A DNA stretch of 64,000 nt. Source: Ianthella basta. Its lineage: Eukaryota > Porifera > Demospongiae > Verongiida > Ianthellidae. A model generated the notes under the pieces. The model worked only from the letters and a program-made list of their open reading frames with translations, had not been told where the DNA came from and ran no database searches. The position numbers were made by a program, and so were the translations under genes. The stretch is from the NCBI GenBank assembly GCA_964019415.1, contig OZ025878.1, positions 2,799,599 to 2,863,598 of the forward strand, given 5' to 3'. Shown one piece after another: positions 10,346-20,386 of the stretch (position 1 is the first letter of the stretch; the number at the start of each line of letters is the position of its first letter).

Positions 10346-13300
10346 CCATGCTGCAGGGATCTGGTGTGTTGTTTGGTATCACAAAGAATGTACAGATTTG
10401 TACATAAAAGGACAAACAGAGATAAGTGGCATTACTATGCAGTGTCTGATGAATGTAGAGAAGCCTGGCTCAACTGCTGGGGGAGCATAACCTTGGGAGA
10501 CAAATTTGAGTGCATTGTTGGCTTAGTGACTACGTGCGTGCTAAGTGGTTTGATCCATGCTGCAGGGATCTGGTGCCATGTGTGGCACTGGATATACTCA
10601 GTGTTGGTGAAAACCTGGGACACTTTTGGTTTGATAACTACACGCTAGGTGGTTTGATCCATGCTGCAGGGATCTGGTGCCATGTGTGGCACTGGATATG
10701 CTCAGTGTTGGTGAAAACCAGGGACACTTTTGGTTTGATAACTACACGCTAGGTGGTTTGATCCATGCTGCAGGGATCTGGTGCTGCATCCATGTGTGGC
10801 CCTAGATATGCTCAGTGTTGGAGCATTCTAGATTAGCCTGCTGCTGAGGCCGTGTTGACCAGCCCACTGTATAAGTGAGGCGAGGATAACCTCCTCATTA
10901 TAGCATGCAGCAGGTTTTAGTGTCAAGTGGTTAATGTTTAGGATCTACATCTAGGTGGTTTGATCCATGCTGCAGGGATCTGGTGCTGCATCCATGTGTG
11001 GCGCTGGATATGCTCAGTGTTGGTGAAACCGGGGACACTTTTGGTTTGATAACTACATGCTAGGTGGTTTGATCCATGCTGCAGGGATCTGGTGCTGCAT
11101 CCATGTGTGGCGCTGGATATGCTCAGTGTTGGTGAAAACCGGGGACACTTTTGGTTTGATAACTGCATGCTAGGTGGTTTGATCCATGCTGCAGGGATCT
11201 AGTGCTGCATCCATGTGTGGCGCTGGATATGCTCAGTGTTGGTGAAAACCGGGGACACTTTTGGTTTGATAACTACATGCTAGGTGGTTTGATCCATGCT
11301 GCAGGGATCTGGTGCTGCATCCATGTGTGGCGCTGGATATGCTCAGTGTTGGTGAAAACCGGGGACACTTTTGGTTTGATAACTACATGCTAGGTGGTTT
11401 GATCCATGCTGCAGGGATCTGGTGCTGCATCCATGTGTGGCGCTGGATATGCTCAGTGTTGGTGAAAACCGGGGACACTTTTGGTTTGATAACTACACGC
11501 TAGGTGGTTTGATCCATGCTGCAGGGATCTGGTGCTGCATCCATGTGTGGCGCTGGATATGCTCAGTGTTGGTGAAAACCGGGGACATTTTTGGTTTGAT
11601 AACTACATGCTAGGCGGTTTGATCCATGCTGCAGGGATCTGGTGCTGCATCCATGTGTGGCGCTGGATATGCTCAGTGTTGGTGACAACCGGGGACACTT
11701 TTGGTTTGATAACTACATGCTAGGTGGTTTGATCCATGCTGCAGGGATCTGGTGCTGCATCCATGTGTGGCGCTGGATATGCTCGGTGTTGGTGAAAACC
11801 GGGGACATTTTTGGTTTGATAACTACATGCTAGGTGGTTTGATCCATGCTGCAGGGATCTGGTGCTGCATCCATGTGTGGCGCTGGATATGCTCAGTGTT
11901 GGTGAAAACCGGGGACACTTTTGGTTTGATAACTACACGCTAGGAGGTTTGATCCATGCTGCAGGGATCTGGTGCTGCATCCATGTGTGGCGCTGGATAT
12001 GCTCAGTGGTGGTGAAAACCGGGGACACTTTTGGTTTGATAACTACACGCTAGGAGGTTTGATCCATGCTGCAGGGATCTGGTGCTGCATCCATGTGTGG
12101 CGCTGGATATGCTCAGTATTGGAGCATTCTAGATTAGCCTGCTGCTGAGGCCGTGTTGACCAGCCCACTGTACAAGTGAGGCGAGGATAACCTCCTCATT
12201 ATAGCATGCAGCAGGTTTTAGTGTCAAGTGGTTAATGTTTAGGGTCTACATGCTAGGTGGTTTGATCCATGCTGCAGGGATCTGGTGCTGCATCCATGTG
12301 TGGCGCTGGATATGCTCAGTGTTGGTGAAAACCGGGGACACTTTTGGTTTGATAACTACACGCTAGGTGGTTTGATCCATGCTGCAGGGATCTGGTGCTG
12401 CATCCATGTGTGGCGCTGGATATGCTCAGTGTTGGAGCATTCTAGATTAGCCTGCTGCTGAGGCCGTGTTGACCAGCCCACTGTATAAGTGAGGCGAGGA
12501 TAACCTCCTCATTATAGCATGCAGCAGGTTTTAGTGTCAAGTGGTTAATGTTTAGGATCTACATCTAGGTGGTTTGATCCATGCTGCAGGGATCTGGTGC
12601 TGCATCCATGTGTGGCGCTGGATATGCTCAGTGTTGGTGAAAACCGGGGACACTTTTGGTTTGATAACTACACGCTTGGTTGTTTGATCCATGCTGCAGG
12701 GATCTGGTGTTGCATCCATGTGTGGCGCTGGATATGCTCAGTGGTGGTGAAAACCAGGGACACTTTTGGTTTGATAACTACACGCTAGGTGGTTTGATCC
12801 ATGCTGCAGGGATCTGGTGCTGCATCCATGTGTGGCGCTGGATATGCTCAGTATTGGAGCATTCTAGATTAGCCTGCTGCTGAGGCCGTGTTGACCAGCC
12901 CACTGTACAAGTGAGGCGAGGATAACCTCCTCATTATAGCATGCAGCAGGTTTTAGTGTCAAGTGGTTAATGTTTAGGGTCTATATCTAAGTGGTTTAAT
13001 CCATGCTGCAGGGATCTGGTGCTGCATCCATGTGTGGCGCTGGATATGCTCAGTGTTGGTGAAAACCGGGGACACTTTTGGTTTGATAACTACATGCTAG
13101 GTGGTTTGATCCATGCTGCAGGGATCTGGTGCTACATCCATGTGTGGCGCTGGATATGCTCAGTATTGGAGCATTCTAGATTAGCCTGCTGCTGAGGCCG
13201 TGTTGACCAGCCCACTGTACAAGTGAGGCGAGGATAACCTCCTCATTATAGCATGCAGCAGGTTTTAGTGTCAAGTAGTTAATGTTTAGGATCTGCATCT

Positions 13301-13690
13301 AGGTGGTTTGATCCATGCTGCAGGGATCTGGTGCTGCATTCATGTGTGGCGCTGGATATGCTCAGTGTTGGTGAAAGCCGGGGACACTTTTGATTTGATA
13401 ACTACATGCTAGGTGGTTTGATCCATGCTGCAGGGATCTGGTGCTGCATCCATGTGTGGCGCTGGATATGCTCAGTGGTGGTGAAAACCGGGGACACTTT
13501 TGGTTTGATAACTACATGCTAGGTGGTTTGATCCATGCTGCAGGGATCTGGTGCTGCATCCATGTGTGGCGCTGGATATGCTCAGTGTTGGTGAAAACCG
13601 GGGACACTTTTGGTTTGATAACTACACGCTAGGTGGTTTGATCCATGCTGCAGGGATCTGGTGCTGCATCCATGTGTGGCGCTGGATATG
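10346..13690. repeat. 110-bp satellite array with an interspersed second module
   Basis: About 26 copies of a unit carrying CCATGCTGCAGGGATCTGG and TTGGTTTGATAACTAC, mostly with an exact 110-bp period between about 11080 and 12070. A different module of about 135 bp (starting GAGCATTCTAGATTAGCC) interrupts it six times, near 10820, 12122, 12436, 12858, 13170 and 13703, giving a higher-order pattern. Diverged single copies of the core lie outside the array at about 9872 and 14517. The repeated 63-aa ORFs follow from the period and are not taken as genes. Confidence 0.9.
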
Positions 13691-13799
13691 CTCAGTGTTG
13701 GAGCATTCTAGATTAGCCTGCTGCTGAGGCCGTGTTGACCAGCCCACTGTACAAGTGAGGCGAGGATAACCTCCTCATTATAGCATGCAGCAGATTTGG

Positions 13800-15060
13800 T
13801 GTCAAGCTGTTAATGCATGTGGTGTGTGTAAAGCACCTTTAACCCTTCTTTTATTTATTGGCTGGGCCCTTTCTGACAGTGTCTGCATATTCCTAATAGA
13901 CGTCTTTAGAAAAATGAATGGGCATGTCATACTCATATTGTAGGAGCATCTTATTGACTCAGATGGGCTAGGACGTGGAAGTAGAACAGTAGCAGACCGC
14001 CTGAAGATAATATGCAGCTTGCTCTGCTGTCCCAGCTGGCTCAATGAAGATAAGTTGCATTTATTGTCAGAGCATGCATGCTATCATTGGACAGGTGGCT
14101 AATTCATTCCATATTGTTGCATTGCGGATGTAGTTTGACCGACTCAATGGACACACAAAGGAGTATGTCCATGAACTGAGAATGTATTTCACACTGGTCA
14201 AATGTCCAGGCACACAACATCAAACTGCAGTATCAGAACACAACTAATAAAGTAAGCACTATAGATAGCAATCACTGCTCATGCACAGTTACCAACCTGA
14301 TGTAAAGCCAGCAATACGTACACAGGTATTCCTGTTGGAGTGGTGTAGAGATTCACATGACGCCTGCTGGCCTTTTGCATTCTGCCTGTCATCCTTATGT
14401 AAGTTGCCTACTAAGTTATCGGATGAACTCTGTGCATGTATGATGTCAATTCTGTACTACATTCCTCTAGTCTGCTGTTGCTCTGAACTGTAATGAGCAT
14501 GTTATGTATGTTCTGTGCTGCAGTGATCTGGAGCTGTTACACATGCAGCTGGTATACTTGGTATCCATCTGCCGGAGCTAGACTAAGAGAAGAATAAAAC
14601 TGGGAGACGAAAGCAACTTTAATAGTTTTCTGGCCTTGCCATTATGTTATGACTTGTATCATTCATTTTAGCTTGTTAGTTACATTAGTTTTGCCTATTA
14701 TTTGCACAATGTCATGCAATGGAAACTTCATCCATTTGTCCATGCGTTTGTATGCATGATTTTACATAGGCAATTGTGTTACTTATTTGACAATACGTGA
14801 CGTGTTGTTTTTATAATATTATAAATTATACAGGATTGGATATTATTATTTAATACATTAATATTTATATGAAATACTTAATAGTTGTAGCAGGCATTCC
14901 TTATGACATAATATATTCCTTATGGCATTATATATAATTATTATGGTCCTAGCTGAGGTTTCAGGTGTGAACATTTGGCTTATGAATATATTTGGTGCTT
15001 CAATGAATATAATTATAATATTCATAGCCTGGTTTAACATAGTTACACAGTGAGTTAACA
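13800..15060. other. Right part of the CACTA-like element, no gene
   Basis: It becomes increasingly AT-rich toward 14800-15000. No ORF with recognisable content was found. Confidence 0.5.
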
Positions 15061-15152
15061 AGGAGTCTGTTAAACTATGGATACTATCCTGTTACTGTAG
15101 GTTAACAAACAGTGTTGAACACTTGTAAACTACAGTGTTTGGTGCAGTGCTG

Positions 15153-16696
15153 TGACACTCCGGTGACGAGTCGTACCTCTGCCGCATTCTGTCTGTCACC
15201 AGCTTGAGATGGTTTCTGGCAAAGTCATGGACCCTCTCAAGTCGCTCGTGCAGGGCATTGGTGTACTCCACAGTTGTCTGAGGCTCCTCTTCTTCAGGTC
15301 TACCAAATGTCAAGTCAACTGGCAGAGTCAGTTCTCTCCCCATCATCAGCTTGGCTGGAGAGCAACCAGTACTCTCATGGACGGCTGAACGGTAGGACAT
15401 TAGGAGAATCTGGAGGTGCTCGTCCCAGTCCTTCTGGTTGTGATCAACGAACTTAGAAAGTAAGGCTTCCAAGGTCCTATTGAATTGTTCAACCATGCCA
15501 TCTGACTGTGGATGGTAGGGAGTTGTTCTGGTCTTCTGGATGTCTAGTAACTTGCACATCTCAGCAAATAAAGCTGACTCAAAATTTCGCCCCTGGTCAG
15601 TGTGAATTATTAACGGCATCCCAAACCGGCTGATAAATTCCTGGACCAGTAGTTCTGCTATGGTCCCCGCTTCTTGATTGACCATTGGATAGGCTTCCAC
15701 CCATTTGGTGAAGTAATCCGCAATGATAAGGATATACTTGTTGCCTGCTTCTGTAGGGGGTAGTGGGCCCAGTACATCGATGGCTATGCGCTCCAAAGGG
15801 GATCCCACATTGTATGTCCTCAGCGGGGCTTTAGGTTTTCTCTGAGGTCCTCTCTTCTGTGCACACAGATCACAGCTTCGACACCACTCCTGGACATCAC
15901 GTCTACACTGGAGCCAATAGAATCTCTCCCTGACACGACTGAGGGTCTTAGCCATGCCCAAGTGTCCTGAAGTTGGGGCATTGTGCAACTCCTGCAGAAC
16001 CTCCCTTCTCAGGGACTTGGGGAGCACCAGCTGCCTGACAGTGGCATCTCCAGACGGTGTCTCCCAGAGTCGATACAACACTCCATGGAAGATTTTCAAA
16101 CTCTCCCACTGGGCACAATAAACTTTTGTGGCTGGAGGGTGGGATGCAGTCTCCTCCCATGAAGGCTTGTCCTTACTTCTCTCCATCCATTCTAACACTG
16201 GCTTGATCTCTGGATCACACAGCTGGGCTTCTCTCAGATTCTCCCAAGACCTGCCTCCAGTGGGTTCTGGTCCACTCAAGGCAAGCGTGGCTACCTGTGG
16301 TACATCTTGACCACTTATACGGTCATGAGGCTTGTTCCCCCACTCTCGTGACTCCAATCGTTCACAGTGCTTACAAGTATCTCTCAGGCACGGCCGTCTT
16401 GAGAGTGCATCTGCATTGGTATGTTGAACACCGGGCCTGTGCTCCACTGAGAAATCATACTGCTGGAGACTCTCAATCCATCTGGCAGTCTGGCCCTCTG
16501 GGTGCCGGAAGTTCAACAACCAACGAAGAGCTGAATGATCAGTGCGAAGCCGAAACTTCCTACCATACAGGTAAGCATGAAAGTGCCTGATTGCCTTCAC
16601 CATGGCCAGTAGCTCTTTACGGGTCACACAATAGTGGCGTTCTGGTGCTTTCAAGGCGCGACTGAAATAAGCAACCACCCTCTCTTGCCCATTAAC
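15153..16696 (-). pseudogene. Gypsy pol, RNase H and integrase part
   Basis: It starts directly after the TAG at 16697-16699 and stays in the frame of the upstream RT. RNase H motifs include AYFSRAL, RKELLAMV and TDHSALRWL. The integrase follows with its HHCC zinc domain (HNAPTSGHLGMAK ... CRSCDLCAQK) and catalytic core: IAIDVLGPLP gives the first aspartate, HTDQGRNF the second, and PYHPQSDGMVEQFNRT the glutamate region. The reading frame is lost at 15150, where the CACTA-like element enters; the missing tail lies at 7707-8055. Confidence 0.9.
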
Positions 16697-18688
16697 CTAC
16701 TGTGAAAGAACAGCACCGATGCCAGTGCTACTTGCATCGGTGTCAAGCACAAACTCAACATCCAGTTGCGGATAGGCAAGAATAGGGGACTCTGTCAGCA
16801 TCTGCTTTAGTTTGCTGAAGGCATCATCAGCTTCCTGTGTCCACTCAAAAGGAGAGACTGTGGCACTCTGATGTAGGGGGTGTGCAATGTCGGCAAAGAA
16901 ACTGATGAATCGCCGGTAGTAGGAGCAAAGGCCCAGGAAGCTCTTCACTTCGGTAGCCGTAGTAGGCTTAGGCCAGGACTTGACTGCCTCAACCTTGCAG
17001 GGGTCTAGGGAGATGCCCTTTTCATTGACTACATGACCCAAGTAGTTCACTTCCTTCTGGAAAAGAGTGCACTTCTTTGGTGACAACTTCAGTTTAGCCT
17101 CCCTCAGCCGTTCAAACACTTGTCTCAGGTTGGCAAGCTCCTGGGAAAAGGTACGTCCAGGTACAAGGATGTCATCCAGGTAAACGAGGGCTATGGATGT
17201 GGGTAGCCCAACTAGAACCTGTTCCATCAACCGTTCAAAGGTGGCCGGGGCATTGCAAAGTCCAAACGGCATAACCTTGAACTGCCATAGCCCACTCCCA
17301 GTTGAAAAGGCAGTTTTTTCTTTGGAGTTGTCATCCAGTTGAACTTGCCAATAACTGCTCTTGAGATCAAGTGCAGAAAACCACTTTGCTCCTGATAAGG
17401 CCTCAAGAGTGTCATCTATTCGTGGCAATGGATAGGAGTCCTTGTGTGTGACATCATTCAACTTGCGGTAATCAACACAAAACCTCATACCTCCATCTTT
17501 CTTTTGTACGAGCACAATAGGTGATGACCAGGGACTTGCGGATGGCTCAATTACATCTCGCTCTTTCATCTCTCGGACAGCTTTCTCTGCTTCTTCTCTC
17601 TTCGCTAGGGGAAGTCGTCTGGGTGGTTGGCGCACCGGTGCGGCTTGGCCAGTATTGATGTGGTGCTTAACCAGGTCAGTACACCCAATATCTTCTGGAC
17701 CTGTGGAAAAGACATCGGAATAACAACATAAGAGCTGGTGCACTTCTGGGTGCTTTGCTTCTTCCAGCCCTAGGATACTGCGGTTATACAGGTCCCTCAG
17801 GTGGGTGGGTAAGATTTCCACTGATCTGGTTCTCCGAACATTCTCCATAGGTTCTTCACAGCTAATGGTCTCGTCTGGAACAATAATGGCACTGACCAGA
17901 TTGCAATGTGCCACCTCGGTCCCCTTCTTGAGAGTCAGTGGCTGATGGGAGAGGTTCATTACTCTCAAAGGGACCCTGTCTTTTTCCAGGTCAACAAGTG
18001 TCCTCCCCACCAGTAGGCTCCCAAAGGGTGATGGCTGGGTCTGCTCCAGGAGCCCCACTCTGTAGTCGGTGTGGACTGGGTCTACTTCCACAGGGACAAT
18101 TGCCTCTGCCAGTGGGGCCAAACAAACTTTCTTTGTCAACACAACCCTGCAGCAGTTTGGTCGTGGACTGGTTGATGGCTTCCTCAAGGGAAACTCCTCA
18201 TCACCAATGACCAGGGCTTGGTCTCGAAGGTTTACCTGACATCCATTTGACTGCAGGAAGTCAAGTCCAAGGATACACTCGTCATGTATGTCTGCAACCC
18301 AGAGCTCCTGCTGGACTACAAGGGATCCAATGCCAAGGTGTAACAGTCCCTTTCCATGGATAGGGGCTCTTTCCCCAGTTACGGTTCTGAGACAGCTGCT
18401 AACAGGATGTATCAGGTTATGGTTAATTCCTCTGAGTATGTCAGGTCTGACAATAGAGATGTTACTACCAGTATCAACAGTCAACTCACAGGGTCTCCCA
18501 TTGATGGTTCCCGGAACTGTCAGGCTGTCTCCTCCGCTGTTAATAGATCCCGTCTTGAAGATGTCAAATTCTACTATGGGGGCTGTAGATGTCCCAGCCG
18601 AGCTTTGCCCCGCAAGCCCGGCTACTGCCCGTTTCCCGGACGGGACACTGTATCCCCTCCCTGTTGCTTCTTCTGCAGCCGAGGGCAC
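16697..18688 (-). CDS. Gypsy pol, protease and reverse transcriptase part
   Basis: A 663-residue ORF. The aspartic protease has DTGS at residues 72-75 and a flap/hydrophobic segment with CILGLDFL. The reverse transcriptase shows SPIVLVQKKDGGMRFCVDYR, WFSALDLKSSYWQ, MPFGLCNAPATFERLM and the catalytic YLDDIL. It ends in the RNase H start DTDASSTGIGAVLSQ, immediately before TAG. It overlaps gag by 67 nt in the -1 frame, so Gag-Pol was presumably made by -1 frameshifting. The stop looks like a single nonsense codon, because the protein continues in the same frame beyond it. Confidence 0.93.
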   Translation of the reverse strand: MPSAAEEATGRGYSVPSGKRAVAGLAGQSSAGTSTAPIVEFDIFKTGSINSGGDSLTVPGTINGRPCELTVDTGSNISIVRPDILRGINHNLIHPVSSCLRTVTGERAPIHGKGLLHLGIGSLVVQQELWVADIHDECILGLDFLQSNGCQVNLRDQALVIGDEEFPLRKPSTSPRPNCCRVVLTKKVCLAPLAEAIVPVEVDPVHTDYRVGLLEQTQPSPFGSLLVGRTLVDLEKDRVPLRVMNLSHQPLTLKKGTEVAHCNLVSAIIVPDETISCEEPMENVRRTRSVEILPTHLRDLYNRSILGLEEAKHPEVHQLLCCYSDVFSTGPEDIGCTDLVKHHINTGQAAPVRQPPRRLPLAKREEAEKAVREMKERDVIEPSASPWSSPIVLVQKKDGGMRFCVDYRKLNDVTHKDSYPLPRIDDTLEALSGAKWFSALDLKSSYWQVQLDDNSKEKTAFSTGSGLWQFKVMPFGLCNAPATFERLMEQVLVGLPTSIALVYLDDILVPGRTFSQELANLRQVFERLREAKLKLSPKKCTLFQKEVNYLGHVVNEKGISLDPCKVEAVKSWPKPTTATEVKSFLGLCSYYRRFISFFADIAHPLHQSATVSPFEWTQEADDAFSKLKQMLTESPILAYPQLDVEFVLDTDASSTGIGAVLSQ

Positions 18689-19893
18689 TCTCGTCTAAGG
18701 TGGCCTTTCTCCCCACACTCCCAGCAAGTCAAGGCATTTCCTCTGCCTGGTTTCCTTCTGAATGGGAGTGAGCTTGCATCACCACGAATAGCATCTACCA
18801 GTTGCTGTAGGATGTCTTCCCTGCCTGTAGCTGTGGACACCTGCTGTTGCACTGCGTATCCATCCTCCAGCGACTGGGCTTCTCTCACGTATTTCACTCT
18901 TTGCCTGCTGGCTAGTTGATAAGACTCTAGTTCCAGAGCAATCCTCAAGGCGTCACGCAATGTCACTGGCTTGTTCTGGCGAATACGGAGCCTCACGTCC
19001 TCTTCCACCAAAGCATCTACGAATTGGTCTTGTGCAAGAACCTGGATCATGTCTTCGGTTGCTCCTGGGTATGCAAGGCGTGTAAGGCGTTCAACATCTT
19101 CTGCCAGCTCAGCCAAGGTCTCATCTCTGTGACGGGTTCTGGACTTGAGGCGCATCCTGTTCAGTTCAGTCTGGTGTGTCGCACCAAATCGGGAGTCCAG
19201 TGCTGTAGTCAGGGCTGCATAGTCATGGCGCTTCTCCGGAGGGAGGTTTGTCAATACGGTGGCTGCAGCCCCTTTTAGACTGATGGCCAGATAAGTGGCC
19301 TTCTCTGAGCGATCCCACCTATTCATTTCTGCCAACAACTCAAATTGGGCATGGTAGGCGTCCCAAGCAAGCGTCCCATCGAATGGTGCAGGGCGCTGTT
19401 GTACCACACTCGGGGTGAGGGGTGTCCTGCCCGCTGCACTGGTGTCCCCAACCCGATTAGTCTGCCCTCCAATTGCTTCTGTATTCGGGTCCGAAGGCGT
19501 GAAGGGGCGCGCAGCAGGGCGAAGACCGGGTGTAGCTCCAAGCTCCCGTAGTAGTTCCACGCGAAGTTCCTGCTTCAGTGACTCGCGGCTTTCTCCGACC
19601 TCGGTGCGGAGCTGATTCGTCAGTCCTGATACTGAGCTCTCCATTGCACTCAGCCGACCCTCAACGGTCAGCTTTACGGAGCTCAAATCTCCTGCGATGG
19701 CACTGACTTCCTGTTCAGTCTCCTTTTGCTTCTGGGCGATACCGTCTACTCGTTCCGACTGCTGCTGACTCAGCATCCTCAGATGCTCGCTAATTTGCTC
19801 CGACTGCTCGTCCATTCGCCGGACTATCTTTTCGTTCTGCTGGATCACCTCCTCAAGAAGAGCCTCCATCTTGGTTGTCGCTCTGGTACTCAT
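18622..19893 (-). CDS. Gypsy gag polyprotein
   Basis: 423 residues. The N-terminal third is a predicted coiled coil (EVIQQNEKIVRRMDEQSEQI and following). The central part matches retrotransposon-gag features (PFDGTLAWDAYHAQFELLAE, then MNRWDRSEKATYLAISLKG). Near the C terminus a CCHC zinc knuckle (CWECGEKGHLRREC) binds the RNA genome. The ATG lies only five bases after the primer-binding site, so the 5' leader is essentially the LTR. The frame is intact. Confidence 0.92.
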   Translation of the reverse strand: MSTRATTKMEALLEEVIQQNEKIVRRMDEQSEQISEHLRMLSQQQSERVDGIAQKQKETEQEVSAIAGDLSSVKLTVEGRLSAMESSVSGLTNQLRTEVGESRESLKQELRVELLRELGATPGLRPAARPFTPSDPNTEAIGGQTNRVGDTSAAGRTPLTPSVVQQRPAPFDGTLAWDAYHAQFELLAEMNRWDRSEKATYLAISLKGAAATVLTNLPPEKRHDYAALTTALDSRFGATHQTELNRMRLKSRTRHRDETLAELAEDVERLTRLAYPGATEDMIQVLAQDQFVDALVEEDVRLRIRQNKPVTLRDALRIALELESYQLASRQRVKYVREAQSLEDGYAVQQQVSTATGREDILQQLVDAIRGDASSLPFRRKPGRGNALTCWECGEKGHLRRECPRLQKKQQGGDTVSRPGNGQ

Positions 19894-19897
19894 CTAG

Positions 19898-19915
19898 ATC
19901 CCACTTCTGACACCA
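19898..19915 (-). other. Primer-binding site, tRNA-Leu type
   Basis: On the minus strand TGGTGTCAGAAGTGGGAT follows the 5' LTR after two bases. It is complementary to ATCCCACTTCTGACACCA, the 3' end of metazoan tRNA-Leu (CAG/CAA type) plus CCA. Confidence 0.85.
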
Positions 19916-19917
19916 AT

Positions 19918-20185
19918 TGTACCGTTGTCGTGGGCACGGGGTACATGGGACAAGTCCAGACAGCGAGGACAGGGTAAGGGACAGGCACTACGCGAACGGA
20001 CACTGGTAACGGGAACCAGGGAGCTTTATTGAACAACAACAGCAGCAGTTACAAAGGGAGGAGGTGATCTTTTATAGATGCATGTGTCGAAAGTTCTAGA
20101 CAAAGTGGCACTACACATTGTTACATGACACATTGTTACATGACAGCAGGTGATCGGAGCCTCTGGGAGACATGCCTTCACAACA
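19918..20185 (-). repeat. 5' LTR
   Basis: It looks identical to the 3' LTR over 268 bp by eye, which points to a very recent insertion. It carries the TATAAAAG and AATAAAG signals in the minus direction. Confidence 0.93.
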
Positions 20186-20386
20186 GTACTAAATTAAAGA
20201 AGATACCACTCTCATGCAATAATGGCCTTAGAAACTTCTAGTTGTCAATGTAATATAGTCCTATTCGCAACATTCTATTCTTGAAAGTTTCTGCCTCCAC
20301 CATTCTGAAAGCAATTCGTGAAATTTTCAGTCACAAAATTTTGTGGCATACGATATACAGTATACCATTAAATAACAAATTGTGTA

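Larger units (their letters stand above)
8059..15149. mobile_element. 7.1-kb CACTA-like non-autonomous DNA transposon
   Basis: Both ends read CACTGCACCAAA (8059-8070, inverted at 15138-15149), then after four bases GTAGTTTACA or AGTAGTTTACA. A 3-bp duplication CTG flanks the element (8056-8058 and 15150-15152). CACTR ends with 3-bp target duplications are the hallmarks of the CACTA/EnSpm superfamily. Subterminal GTTTAAC/GTTAAAC motifs recur many times in the first 180 and last 130 bases, as expected of transposase-binding sites. No transposase-like ORF was found, so it is presumably mobilised in trans. It carries a satellite array, a long inverted repeat and a nested MITE. Confidence 0.75.
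7399..20185 (-). mobile_element. Ty3/gypsy LTR retrotransposon, nested and interrupted
   Basis: Two 268-bp LTRs (7399-7666 and 19918-20185) of form TG...CA enclose gag, protease, reverse transcriptase, RNase H and integrase read on the minus strand. A GTAC target duplication flanks it (7395-7398 and 20186-20189). The empty site is seen in duplication copy B near 24437, where the same sequence runs through uninterrupted. The integrase is split by the 7.1-kb element at 8059-15149, and a TAG codon lies between RT and RNase H, so this copy is unlikely to be autonomous. The domain order PR-RT-RH-IN and a GPY/F-type integrase tail place it in Ty3/gypsy (Metaviridae). Confidence 0.93.

Noticed and set aside
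11202-13632. Ladder of overlapping 63-aa ORFs that look like a repeat protein family
   Set aside because: They follow from the 110-bp satellite, whose period is not a multiple of three; each ORF stops at the same place in the next unit. There is no start context or splice evidence.
10346-13690. CRISPR-like regular array
   Set aside because: The whole 110-bp unit is repeated with no unique spacers, and the window is eukaryotic. The same applies to the 16-bp array at 54311-54566.
15274-18919. Plus-strand ORFs of 60-187 aa opposite gag and pol
   Set aside because: Antisense shadows of the retrotransposon coding regions; no recognisable domains.
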